DNA of 64,000 bases, from the NCBI GenBank assembly GCA_963780825.1, contig CAWADL010000006.1:62001-126000 (forward strand), in the 5' to 3' direction. Below, in pieces: positions 54,418-63,375 of this stretch (position 1 is its first letter; the number at the start of each line of letters is the position of its first letter). The DNA comes from Roseiarcus sp963780825. Its GTDB lineage: Bacteria > Pseudomonadota > Alphaproteobacteria > Rhizobiales > Beijerinckiaceae. Made by a program: the position numbers and the translations under genes. The notes under the pieces were generated by a model. The model did no database searches. It was not told the origin of the DNA and worked only from the letters and a program-made list of their open reading frames with translations.

Positions 54418-55424
54418 CCGCGCGCCACCCGTTTCGCGGCGACGATGCTGTCGTCGGCGATGACGCGATTGCGGCCGGTGGTCTTGGCGCGCATCAGCCG
54501 GGAGTCGGCGCGATGCACGAAGCTTTCCGCGGTTTCGCCCGGCGCGAGTTTGGCGAGCCCGAACGAAGCCGTTACCGTGCCGAGCGGCTGTTCGCGCGGG
54601 CCGAACACCCAGCGCTTGCCCTCGAGATCACGACGCAGCGTCTCGACGATGCGACGCGCCTCGGGAAACGGCACTCCAGGGAACAGCAGCGCGAACTCCT
54701 CGCCGCCGTATCGCGCGGTCTTTGCGCGCCCTTTGGCGGCGCCGGTCAGCACTTCCGCGAAGGATTTGAGCAGATGGTCGCCGACGACGTGGCCAAAGCG
54801 ATCGTTGACCGACTTGAAGTGATCGATGTCGGCGAGCGCCAGACAAAGATCGGCGCCGGAAGACGCGCACGAGGCCATATCGACCTTCAGCGCCGTATCG
54901 AAGAAGCGGCGATTGCCGACCTCAGTCAGGGGGTCGAGCAATGCCAGGCGCTCGACCTCGTCGACGTTTTCGCGCAGCGAGACGATTTCGCGCCGCGATG
55001 CTTCGAGCTCGTTTGTCAGCTGCGCGGATCGCTCCTCCATGCGCCGATTGGCGGCGCGAAGCTCGGCGATCGCCTCGCGGGCGTGTGCGGGATCGGTGAC
55101 GTTCGCCAGACCTGCGTCGATGCCCTTCAGGTCGTCGCGATAAACCAGATTGTCTTCGAGATAGGCGCGCAAACCGGTGAGCACCCGGTCCATGGCGTCT
55201 TTGAGTATGCCTTCCGTCGGGGCCGCCTCCGCGGCCGCGGGCTCGCTCGTCCGGCTGCCAACGAATTCGCCGGCCGCCACGCCCATCAGGCCAACACAGG
55301 CGCTAACGACGACGAGAAATTCGCGCGCGGGATCTCCGACGCCCTGGTAGATCTGAAGACCCGCCAGTCCGAGGATCGCCACCACAGCGACGATCTCGAA
55401 GGTCCGGAAGAGCGCCGATCTCAT
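54414..55424 (-). CDS. diguanylate cyclase (GGDEF)
   Basis: A 336-residue protein: two N-terminal membrane helices (FEIVAVVAILGLAGLQIYQG and FLVVVSACVGLMGVAAGEFVG), a long coiled coil about residues 110-160 (AIAELRAANRRMEERSAQLTNELEASRREIVSLRENVDEVERLALLDPLTEVGNRRF) and a GGDEF domain with the active site ARYGGEEFALLFPG. The GGEEF is intact, so it should make c-di-GMP. Coupled to the J-domain gene downstream. Confidence 0.88.
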   Translation of the reverse strand: MRSALFRTFEIVAVVAILGLAGLQIYQGVGDPAREFLVVVSACVGLMGVAAGEFVGSRTSEPAAAEAAPTEGILKDAMDRVLTGLRAYLEDNLVYRDDLKGIDAGLANVTDPAHAREAIAELRAANRRMEERSAQLTNELEASRREIVSLRENVDEVERLALLDPLTEVGNRRFFDTALKVDMASCASSGADLCLALADIDHFKSVNDRFGHVVGDHLLKSFAEVLTGAAKGRAKTARYGGEEFALLFPGVPFPEARRIVETLRRDLEGKRWVFGPREQPLGTVTASFGLAKLAPGETAESFVHRADSRLMRAKTTGRNRVIADDSIVAAKRVARG

Positions 55425-55799
55425 CGCGACCTCGCGGCGCAGGCGCGTTCACGGGAACGGAGCGGAACGGCTGCTCGAAACGCTGGCATGAGAACTCGCC
55501 GAACCCTGACCGTCGCGTAAGGCAAGCCATCATGGCGCCGTGCCCTTATCGGGCCTGTTCGCGGCTGCACCGCCCTGCATGGGCGATTACATGACGTTAC
55601 CGGAGAACAGTTAGTGCGGAGTTACCTTGATGGGCGGTGTTCGGCGCATGCGCCGCAGATCGGCCTTGATGTCTGGGCCCGCTAAGCGGTTTTGCGCCGA
55701 TTCGGGACGCCGGTAGAGCCCGGACAGACCGCTGGTCAGGGCTACTCGGCTCGACGAGATCGCGCCCGTAATGTCGAAAGATTTGCGCCGCACTGATCA
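55425..55799. other. non-coding stretch upstream of the GGDEF gene
   Basis: About 375 bp with no supported gene. Several short open frames occur but none shows recognisable content. The right part grades into the decayed antitoxin gene. Confidence 0.5.
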
Positions 55800-56005
55800 G
55801 CAGCGCGCCTGCTTGTCGCTGCGCTAGATCAGCTTCGGCGAATCACGTCGGATCGGCGCTCGGCACGGAACGCCGTCGAACTTCTGCTGGGAGAGCCCGA
55901 GGCGCTTGCGAATTCAGCAACATCGACAGATGCAGGCATGAACGCCCGCTTCGGCGTCGCCTCGCCTCTGGCGACGGCCAAGGCCTCGCGGGCGCTTTCA
56001 ATCAA
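55800..56005 (-). pseudogene. remnant of an Xre-family antitoxin gene
   Basis: Reading leftwards, KDLIESAREALAVARGEATPKRAFMPASVDVAE and, in the next frame, RKRLGLSQQKF match the antitoxin that normally follows this RelE-type toxin. After that, only scattered codons of the helix-turn-helix tail can be recognised, with stops. At least two frame changes; the gene cannot make a whole protein as written. Confidence 0.6.
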
Positions 56006-56412
56006 ATCCTTGCAAATTCGGTGAATCGAGACGCCTCAGCCGGTTTGATATTCGCCGCGGACCCCTGGCGATAAGCAGGGCCAATTCCCGCCAACAGTTT
56101 TGACAGCGCATTGCGTTCGGCTTGAACGACAGATCTAAATTGTGCGCTTACCCTTGATCGATAGAGCGCCAACAGAAAAACCGGATATATCGTCCCCGCC
56201 AAAATAGTGGATGGTTCGAAATCCCCCGTTTTGCCTTTGAAAAACATTCGCGCGCGAACCGGGATTTTCCTTGCGCCGCCGGTTCCTGGGATCAAATCGC
56301 CGACAAGAGGATTTTCCGCGAGTTCGTCGCAATTTGCGATCAATTCATCATCAGAAAGACCAGCGTCTTTCGCATGCCGTTCGAAAACGGCGGTAAAGAC
56401 GAAGGATTGCAT
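56002..56412 (-). pseudogene. RelE-family toxin gene with several frameshifts
   Basis: The first half, FVFTAVFERHAKDAGLSDDELIANCDELAENPLVGDLIPGTGGARKI, is a clear RelE/HigB-like toxin start (the PLVGDLIPGTGGARK block is diagnostic). Then another frame gives GGFRTIHYFGGDDI, the written frame gives PVFLLALY, the other frame SIKGKRT, and the written frame resumes QAERNALSKLLAGIGPAYRQGSAANIKP. At least four compensating shifts are needed to join them, so either this is a decaying toxin gene or it has several sequencing errors. The partner antitoxin downstream is also broken, which favours true decay. Confidence 0.65.
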
Positions 56413-56631
56413 GAGCGTCTCTATACGGATTGTGCCACATAAAGGTATTAAACAGATCTGCCGGCGCGAGAAAATGAGGCTCTGTTTGATTGCCTCAGGG
56501 GAAGCGACGAGGAGTTAAACGTAGCCGCAATATCTTGTGCAGCAACGTCATGCCGCAGCGTCTTCCCATTAACGCTTCGTTAACCTGCGCGCCTGTACTC
56601 CCTTAGGGACAGTCGACCCAAGGTGATTACC

Positions 56632-57474
56632 ATGCGCGCGCTGCCCGTCGACGTCATCCGTGCTTTCCTTGCTATTGTCGATTGCCGGGGTTTTACCCGC
56701 GCCGCCGAGCAACTCGGGAGATCGCAGCCGACGATCTCGTTGCAGATCCGCCGCCTTGAGGAGCTGATCGGCGCGCCTGTGTTTGAAAAGACGGCGCGGC
56801 TGACGCTAACATCTCGCGGTCGCACCGTGCTTGAACATGGGCGAAAGCTTGTTGCCGCGCATGACGAACTCGTCGAGACGCTGAATCGTCACGAAGGCGC
56901 CGCTCCGGTCAGGCTCGGCATGCCCAACGAATTCTCGTCCTTCCTGGCGTCGGGCCTGGTTGATCTCGCCAACCGCCGCGGCGAGACCTTTGCTTTCGAA
57001 GTGACGTGCGACCAGTCGGAGACGCTGCTCGATCGGGTGCGCGCGCATCAACTCGACGTTGCGCTGGCCATGACCTCGGCCGAGCAGGCCGGGGGCAGCG
57101 TCGCGCACTGGCCGATGCCGTTGACCTGGGTCGCGGCGCCAGGGCTTGCGATCGACGAAAGCGCGCCGGTCCGCCTCATCACGCCGCCCGAGGGGACGTT
57201 GTTCTACAATATCGCCGCCGAGGCGCTCACTCGGGCCGGGCGCAAGTTCGAGATTGTCTGCAAGAGCGCGAGCCCGGACGTGCTGCGCAGCGCCGTCGAT
57301 GCGGGCTGCGGCGTTTCGCTGGCGCCGCGCGCGCTGGCGCGAAATGGGCGCACGCCGCTGACGCCGCTGCCCGAAGTCACGCTCGGCTTGTTTGCACGCG
57401 AAGGCGACGCCGGCGCGCCGCTGCTGTCGCACATGATTGATCTTGTCGAGGCTTCGCCCGCGCTCGCGGCCTGA
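56632..57474 (+). CDS. LysR-family transcriptional regulator
   Basis: A 280-residue LysR protein. The helix-turn-helix FLAIVDCRGFTRAAEQLGRSQPTISLQIRRLEELIGAPVFEKTARLTLTSRGRTVLEHGRKLV covers residues 9-72, followed by a rather short effector domain (PVRLGMPNEFSSFLASGLVDLANR ... FEIVCKSASPDVLRSAVDAGCGVSLAPRAL). ATG 56632 follows AAGGTGA; the GTG at 56623 is part of that site. No divergent target gene is present: it is preceded by the decayed toxin and followed by an R1 repeat. Confidence 0.9.
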   Translation: MRALPVDVIRAFLAIVDCRGFTRAAEQLGRSQPTISLQIRRLEELIGAPVFEKTARLTLTSRGRTVLEHGRKLVAAHDELVETLNRHEGAAPVRLGMPNEFSSFLASGLVDLANRRGETFAFEVTCDQSETLLDRVRAHQLDVALAMTSAEQAGGSVAHWPMPLTWVAAPGLAIDESAPVRLITPPEGTLFYNIAAEALTRAGRKFEIVCKSASPDVLRSAVDAGCGVSLAPRALARNGRTPLTPLPEVTLGLFAREGDAGAPLLSHMIDLVEASPALAA

Positions 57475-57480
57475 TCGAGC

Positions 57481-57575
57481 CTGTAGCCGCGGTCGCTGAC
57501 CGCGGCAGCGCCGTGATCGAATCCCGGCCGATGCCGTCGCTCACACGCCGAACGCGGTCGGCGACCGCGTCTACA
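57481..57575. repeat. R1 palindromic repeat
   Basis: CTGTAGCCGCGGTCGCTGAC with CCGCGGTC-GCT-GACCGCGG inside at the left and CGCGGTCGGCGACCGCGTCTAC at the right. It sits between the converging LysR and transglycosylase genes and its end touches the transglycosylase stop. Confidence 0.8.
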
Positions 57576-58161
57576 ACGCGCCGCAGAACTCTCGCGCGTG
57601 CGGCGTCCACGCCCCGACGCCGCTCTCAACCATGTGCGCGATGACCGCACAAACATAGGTTCGCTGCGCCTTCGGATTATCTGGACCGGCGTTGTAGCGC
57701 GCGACGGCCAGCGTCCATGTTCCTTCCTGCGCGTACAAGGTTTTCAGGAAACCCGCTGCGTAACGCACGTTGTGTTCGGGATCGAACATGTCCTGCAGTG
57801 AGCGGAAGTGCGCGGCGTGGAAGCGATGGTTGATCTGCATGCAGCCGATGTCGATGAATTTGGCGCCGGATTGATCGGCGCGCGCGTAAGCCTGCAGCGC
57901 CTCGGCCAGCGTCTCGGAATGCACTGAGCGTCCGTCGATGTTAAGATCGTAAGGGCCGAGCACACCCTTGTGACCAGTCTCGGTGAGGCCGACGGAATAG
58001 AGAATGTCGAGCGGAACGCCGCTCTCGCGCGATGCCGCGGCAAGCGCGTGCTCACAGAGCATCGCCGCTCGGGCGGGCTTAGACAGTGAGATCGCTGAAA
58101 GCGCTGCCGCCAGAAGCGCCGCCAGACGAAGCGCTCGAACGGCGCCTAGGTTGCGGGTCAT
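57571..58161 (-). CDS. lytic transglycosylase (SLT domain)
   Basis: A 196-residue secreted protein. Signal peptide AVRALRLAALLAAALSAISLSKPARA, then LCEHALAAASRESGVPLDILYSVGLTETGHKGVLGPYDLNIDG with the probable catalytic Glu in LTETG, IGCMQINHRFHAAHF (the M-Q-I-N motif), and YAAGFLKTLYAQEGTWTLAVARYNAGPDN. It cuts peptidoglycan, here most likely to let the flagellar rod through. ATG 58161 starts the signal peptide and lies 83 bp inside the 3' end of fliK, so it is co-transcribed with the flagellar operon. Confidence 0.88.
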   Translation of the reverse strand: MTRNLGAVRALRLAALLAAALSAISLSKPARAAMLCEHALAAASRESGVPLDILYSVGLTETGHKGVLGPYDLNIDGRSVHSETLAEALQAYARADQSGAKFIDIGCMQINHRFHAAHFRSLQDMFDPEHNVRYAAGFLKTLYAQEGTWTLAVARYNAGPDNPKAQRTYVCAVIAHMVESGVGAWTPHAREFCGAL

Positions 58162-60408
58162 CGTCAGAAGACGATTCTTGGGCGCTGCTGTCGTTGGCGA
58201 ATGCGCCCCCATCTGTCGTCTCCGTTTTGCTGCTGACGAGGTTTTGTTGTTGGATGACGAGATCGTCGAGCGCTTGATCGTTCGATCCGAGCCGCTGCGC
58301 AATCAACGCGCTGTCGTCCTTGATCGCCGCAAGCGTCTGCGGATTGGCGACGCTGATCGTCACCGAGAGCTTGCCGCCGGCTAGCCTGAGTTTCAGCGTC
58401 ATCGCGCCGAGATCGGCGGGATCCAATGAAATTTGCAGTTCCTTTACCGCCTCGGCCGCCTTTGGCGAGGGATTGGCGGCCGGACTTGCGGTCGGCCGGT
58501 TGTCCGGCGAGGTCGCCGCCGAGAGCGCGCTTGCCTGATCGGCGATGAAGCTCGGCAAGTTCGCCAGCGCGACGGTGACATTGGGCGTCGATGTCGAGGC
58601 TACATCGGACTGGCTTGTCGCAGCGACGGCTGTGGCCGTGGTTGTCGCCACGGTCGCGCTGTCCTCACGGCCTCGCGTCGCGCCGCGGCTTGGGCTCGAT
58701 GCATTGGCAACGGCGGCTTGCGAGGTCGCGGATGACGCGTTGGCGCCTGATGGCGTGGCGGCCGCGCTGGTTGCAACGGTTCGGTGCGACGAAACCGCCT
58801 TCCCGGCGCCGGTCGAGCGTTCGGTCGATAGCGGGGCCGCGGCTGATGTGACTGTCGGCGCGGATGCGACGGTGGGAGCTCCCGCTGAAGTGCTATTCGC
58901 CGAGAAGGACGATGCTGTTCCGCGCGTCGCGGCAGCGGAAGCTGCAGAGGCCACGCGCGGCGCGGGCACGACCTCGCCTGATGGCGAGAATGCAAATTTA
59001 GAAATGCTGTTTGCCGCAAGGACGTCGGTTGATGTGGAGGAGGGCGACGATTGTGCGGCTGTATCGGACGACGCTGCGGCGGCCCCATTTCCGGAGACGG
59101 GCGTAGATCCGAGCGAATCGATGCCGGTGGGGCTGGGGACTGTCGGCCACGCGCTCAAAGCGGCGATATTCGTCATCGTGGCGGGTCGCGACGCCGGCGC
59201 TGATGCGAGTGACGAATTGGCGGTTGGCGCGCTACTCGCAAAATTCGCCGCAACGGCGACGGACGGTAGTGAATTGGCGGCGGGTGCACTAACGGCCGTC
59301 GGCGAGGGACTCGAAGTCCCGCAGAATTTGCTGTCGCGCCCGTCGCGGGGGCTTGCGGCGACGACGCCGACGTCAACGAGGCGGCGGAGGTTGCGCCAAC
59401 TGCGGTCCGCGCTGCGCTCGCGGTTGTAGAGTTCGCCTTTGCGGCCGCCGCAGCGACTCGTGGCGGGCGCCGTCGTCACGCTCGGGGTGGCGCTCGGCGA
59501 AATGGCGGGCGCTGAGGCGCTTTGATCTGTGCGGTTATGCGCGAGCGCCGAGGAATCGGACGCGGATGCGATAACGGCCGTCGGCGATGCGCTCACACTT
59601 ACGTGCGCCGCCGTGGCGGCTCGTTGGACTGGCGACGCATTGCTCGCGGCCAGGACGGCGTTCGACGAACTCGCGGCTATGGCTGCGCTTTGACCCGGGA
59701 ATGCGTACTGCGCCACGGTCCGGGCGCCGGCACTCGATTTCGTGCTCACGAGCGCCGCGGACTGGCTGGCTTGCGCCGGCTCGCTATCCGCGCTCGCTGA
59801 CGCGGCTTCAAGCGGGCTCCAGGACGACTCCGCATGCAACGCCTTCGACCCGGATCGCGCGGGCAGGGCGTCGGCGGCGGCGAGAAACGTCTTCATCTGG
59901 AAGTCGCGAAGGCCGAGCGAGGGATCGTTCTGCAACTGCGTCTTCAAGGGCGCCAGCGCGTTGGCGTTCGAGGTCGCGCCTGCCGATCCGCCGCTATCGG
60001 CCAAATTTCCGGCGACCGCCGCCAGTGCGGAAGACAGCGGCGCGCTGGCTTTGGCCGACGAGCCTGGCGCCGTCGATTCGGAGGTTGATGTCGTCGCCGG
60101 ACCGGCTGTGGCGCCGCGCGACGCCGTTTTTGCGCGCTGATCTGCCCCATGCCGGCCAGCGCGGCCTCCAGAGACTGCAACGCCGCCAGCGTCGAGGCCT
60201 GGGTCGACGACGCCGCGTCCAATTTCGCGTCGGAGGTATCGGCGGATTGCGATTTGTCGCGCCCCGAAGAGCCGCTCGCGTTCATGCCTCCGAGCAACTG
60301 CGCGAATTCGGTATCGCTGGACGAGGCCGGGGCGGGCGTCGAGGCTGAGGCCGTCGCAACGACGATCGCCGCAGTTGCGGGCAGATGCGGTGTCAAGACG
60401 GCGCTCAT
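58079..60408 (-). CDS. fliK: flagellar hook-length control protein FliK, three frameshifts
   Basis: About 776 residues, mostly Ala/Ser/Thr-rich and disordered, as expected for the ruler region. The conserved C-terminal FliK domain reads LQISLDPADLGAMTLKLRLAGGKLSVTISVANPQTLAAIKDDSALIAQRLGSNDQALDDLVIQ. The start ATG 60408 overlaps the motC stop (ATGA) and begins in one frame (TEFAQLLGGMNASGSS ... LAGMGQISAQK); a shift near 60140 moves to the main frame. Between about 59440 and 59310 the main frame turns Arg-rich while another frame keeps the Ala/Ser composition (SSPQAPATGATANSAG), so a pair of compensating shifts is likely. FliK measures hook length and switches export to flagellin. Confidence 0.8.
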
Positions 60409-61646
60409 TGGGGAGCCTCCTTGCCAACCAGGACGTCGCCGGCGGACAACGCCGCGCCGGCGCGGCGGATGGTGACGGCGGCGGCGTCCGGCGTGTCGGT
60501 CAGGTCGGGCGAGCGCGCGGCGGCGACAGCGGCTTCGCGCCAAATGTCTTCGAATGCGTCTTCCGGCGGCGGCTCATACATACGTTGGTGCAACGCGACG
60601 CCGGCGGCTAGGAGATCGCGATCGGCCGGAGTTAGTTTGCCCTGATCGACGGCGGCGAACGCTGCAACCTGCTCCTCCTCCTCCATGTGAGGGAAGCGGG
60701 CGACCACGTCATAGAGTTTTGCGCGCGCTTCGTCGCTGGAGCTCGGCGCGGCGGTCGTGAGCGCGCGGCGCGCGGCTTGCGAGGCGACGTCGAAGCGGCC
60801 GAGCACCACAGAGGCGCGCGATACCGTGAGCAGGAAAGTGCGGCGCTGCTCGGGGGTCACCAGTTGGAGCAGAGCGGAGAACTTATCCAAGCTTGGTAGG
60901 GTGGTGCAGAGATCATATTTGACGGCGGTATGGGCGAGCCCATCAACGAAGTTGCCCGCGTAGATCGATTTGCCGTAGTGCTCGACATATTGGCGCGCCA
61001 GAAACGCGACGCGGTCGGGATCGTGGAGATCGCCGACGAGCAGGATCTCGCGGCGCAGCGCCGCCTCTTCGATGAGGCTTCCCGGCGCGAGCAGGCGCGC
61101 GATATCAAGCAGCGCCAAGGCTTTCTGGGGGTCCTTCGGCGTCAGTAAAACCGACTGAGCGTAGGCGAGTTGGCTGCCGAGGCGAAGGCTCTCGGTGTTG
61201 GCGTCAAACGGGATGAGCTTTTCCGCCTCCGCTTGCCGCCCGAGCGCATAGCCGACGGCGCCGCGCAATAAATCGCTGTCAGGCGCGGGAAAATCGCCGC
61301 GCTCGACGATTTTGAGAACGTCCCTGGGTTGGCCACCGCTCAAGAGATAGATGACGACGGCGTCGCGTTCCGCTGGCGTCTTGAACGCGTCAGACCCAGC
61401 TCCGGCGATCGTCCCGCCGACGGCCTTCAGTTTGGCGCGCTGTTCCTCGTAGGCGCCCTTATCGCCTTGCGCCATGCGCGCCTGCAGGCGCTGCACGTCG
61501 AGCATCATATCGGAGAGCGGCGTCGGCGGACCAATGATGGGCGTCGGCAACGGCGCGCCGTGGCTCTCGCCCTCGCCGGCCGAGGCGGGTGAAACAAGCA
61601 GTGTCAGCGCGATGAGAAGCAACGAGCATGTCGGGACCGTGCGCAT
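60405..61646 (-). CDS. motC: motility/chemotaxis protein MotC
   Basis: A 413-residue periplasmic protein. Signal peptide LLLIALTLLVSPASA, then PIIGPPTPLSDMMLDVQRLQARMAQGDKGAYEEQRAKLKAVG and AVVIYLLSGGQPRDVLKIVERGDFPAPDSDLLRGAVGYALGRQAEAEKLI, which are highly typical of MotC of rhizobia, where it binds the periplasmic part of MotB and is needed for rotation. ATG 61646 is chosen because upstream codons derive from a repeat element. It is separated from motB by 438 bp of repeats but is on the same strand; the stop overlaps fliK. Confidence 0.9.
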   Translation of the reverse strand: MRTVPTCSLLLIALTLLVSPASAGEGESHGAPLPTPIIGPPTPLSDMMLDVQRLQARMAQGDKGAYEEQRAKLKAVGGTIAGAGSDAFKTPAERDAVVIYLLSGGQPRDVLKIVERGDFPAPDSDLLRGAVGYALGRQAEAEKLIPFDANTESLRLGSQLAYAQSVLLTPKDPQKALALLDIARLLAPGSLIEEAALRREILLVGDLHDPDRVAFLARQYVEHYGKSIYAGNFVDGLAHTAVKYDLCTTLPSLDKFSALLQLVTPEQRRTFLLTVSRASVVLGRFDVASQAARRALTTAAPSSSDEARAKLYDVVARFPHMEEEEQVAAFAAVDQGKLTPADRDLLAAGVALHQRMYEPPPEDAFEDIWREAAVAAARSPDLTDTPDAAAVTIRRAGAALSAGDVLVGKEAPQ

Positions 61647-61677
61647 GCCGCGCGCCCGAACAACTGGCGCCGCGAAC

Positions 61678-61797
61678 TCCCTCCCCCCTTGTGCGGGAGG
61701 GCCGGGGAGGGGGGTAGCCGCGAGAGGCGCCATCTCCTGAGAGGAACGTCCAAGCCGCACCCCCCCTCCCTAACCTCCCCCACAAGGGGGGAGGGGA
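61678..61797. repeat. palindromic repeat, family R5, copy 1
   Basis: TCCCTCCCCCCTTGTGCGGG at one end and CCCCCACAAGGGGGGAGGGG at the other are inverse, with inner arms GCCGGGGAGGGGGGT and ACCCCCCCTCCCTAACC. Direct repeat with 61907-62026. Confidence 0.85.
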
Positions 61798-61906
61798 CTA
61801 CAAGCCGTCGATCGCACCGTCACCGAGACCGACGTTAGCGCCCGCGGGCGCGACTTCTCGGCGAAGCGATTGCGTTGATGATTGGAAAACCGCGGGCGCC
61901 GCGAAC

Positions 61907-62026
61907 TCCCTCCCCCCTTGTGGGGGAGGGCCGGGGAGGGGGGTAGCCGCAAGCGCCGCCATTTCCTGAGACCAACGTCCAGGGCGAACCCCCCTCCCTA
62001 ACCTCCCCCACAAGGGGGGAGGGGAC
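61907..62026. repeat. palindromic repeat, family R5, copy 2
   Basis: Same 120-bp element and same orientation as 61678-61797, about 88% alike by eye, also preceded by CGCCGCGAACTCCC. Together with the first copy it fills most of the 438-bp motB-motC gap; the 109 bp between copies show no gene. Confidence 0.85.
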
Positions 62027-62084
62027 AGCAAGCGGGCGCGCGAGACGCCCTGGCTCCCAGCGGCGTTGGTTGTTTGATCCCGCT

Positions 62085-63371
62085 TCAGGGTCGCGGCTCC
62101 TCGATCAGGATTTCGAGGCGCCGGTTGACGGCGGCGAGCGGATGGCCGGGATCGTGCAACGCACGATCGGCGTAGCCCTCGACGCGCGTGAAACGCGAAG
62201 CGGGCACGCCGCCGCGGGTCAGCATATAGTAGGCCATCTGAGCCCGATCCGACGACAATCGCCAATTGTCATAGGCGCCGTTCTTGTACGGACGCGCGTC
62301 AGTGTAGCCGCGAACAATGATATGGCCCTGGCGCTGTTTGACGATCTTGGCGATCGACTCCATCGCGTGCACGATCTCCGCACGCGGCTCGGCCGAGCCG
62401 ACGGTAAACATCGAGAAGTCTAGCTTGTCGGTGAGGCTGATAAGCAGGCCGTCCTTTGTCTGCCGCGCCTCGACGTCAGGCCCGGGACCTGAGTTCATCG
62501 CAGCAGCGACCTTCTCCTTCAGCTCTTTGTCGAGCTTGCCGATGTCCGCGGCGGCTTTTGGGCTATCGCCCTTGGCGACTTCAGACTGCGCGCCAGCGTC
62601 GGTGGCGCCGTTGGTTGGGCTTGCGGTCGGTTTTGTTTCCTCGTTCGGCTTCTTGCCCACCGGCGTCGCATTTGGCGTCGGTTTCTCGTGCGGCTTTTCA
62701 TCCGGACCGGTCTTGCCGGGTTCGACGTCGGTCGGCGGCTTTTGGCGCGCGTCGGAATCGAAGGCGACCGGATCGTCCGGCGATCCCGGACCCACTGGCT
62801 TGAAGGGATCGCGGAACGAATCGATGCTGAGCGCGCCGGCCATGCGTTGCGGATCGGCGTCGCCCTTTTCGGGCGAGGCGCCAGGCGAAACATCGCCGGC
62901 CGCCCCGGCGATCTTGTCGAGCGCCTCGTATGGCGCGGCAAACAGCTGCGTCTCGGCCGCCCTGGCCTTCGCGTCGGCCTTCTCGGTTTCGACCTTTGAC
63001 CCCTGGTTCTTCAATTCCGCCTTGCTCTCAACCGGCGAGGGGGAGCCTTTCGCGTCTTTCTGTACTTCGGCCGGCGGCGCGTTGGTTTTGTCGGACTTGT
63101 CCTCCTTGCCGTCGGTTGGCGCCGAGGTGGCGCCGTGCACGCCCTTCTTGGACTTGGAGGGATTTTCGAGCTTCACCGGGTTGAAGTAGCGCGCGATGAC
63201 GGTCTTGGTCTCTTTGTCGCTGGCGTTGATGATCCAGAGCACGAGAAAGAACGCCATCATCGCGGTCATGAAGTCGGCGAACGCTATTTTCCAGGCGCCG
63301 CCGTGGTGACCGCCGCCGGAGATCACCTTCTTCTTGATGATGATGATATCGCCGTGCCCGTGTTCTGACAT
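62085..63371 (-). CDS. motB: flagellar motor stator protein MotB
   Basis: A 428-residue stator subunit. GGGHHGGAWKIAFADFMTAMMAFFLVLWIINAS, about residues 18-50, is the single membrane helix with the proton-carrying Asp (FADF). A long Pro/Lys/Ala-rich periplasmic linker (residues about 75-295) is typical of rhizobial MotB and is where MotC binds. The C-terminal OmpA-like peptidoglycan-binding domain is HIIVRGYTDARPYKNGAYDNWRLSSDRAQMAYYMLTRGGVPASRFTRVEGYADRAL. It forms the H+-driven stator with MotA, whose gene is not in the window. Starts 4 bp after the fliH stop. Confidence 0.95.
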   Translation of the reverse strand: MSEHGHGDIIIIKKKVISGGGHHGGAWKIAFADFMTAMMAFFLVLWIINASDKETKTVIARYFNPVKLENPSKSKKGVHGATSAPTDGKEDKSDKTNAPPAEVQKDAKGSPSPVESKAELKNQGSKVETEKADAKARAAETQLFAAPYEALDKIAGAAGDVSPGASPEKGDADPQRMAGALSIDSFRDPFKPVGPGSPDDPVAFDSDARQKPPTDVEPGKTGPDEKPHEKPTPNATPVGKKPNEETKPTASPTNGATDAGAQSEVAKGDSPKAAADIGKLDKELKEKVAAAMNSGPGPDVEARQTKDGLLISLTDKLDFSMFTVGSAEPRAEIVHAMESIAKIVKQRQGHIIVRGYTDARPYKNGAYDNWRLSSDRAQMAYYMLTRGGVPASRFTRVEGYADRALHDPGHPLAAVNRRLEILIEEPRP

Positions 63372-63375
63372 CGGC

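Noticed and set aside
55611..55793. A 60-residue protein on the minus strand
   Set aside because: No recognisable content; the region carries only debris next to the decayed antitoxin gene.
61678..62026. A CRISPR array or tandem repeat gene between motB and motC
   Set aside because: Only two copies, each internally palindromic, with an unrelated spacer of 109 bp.
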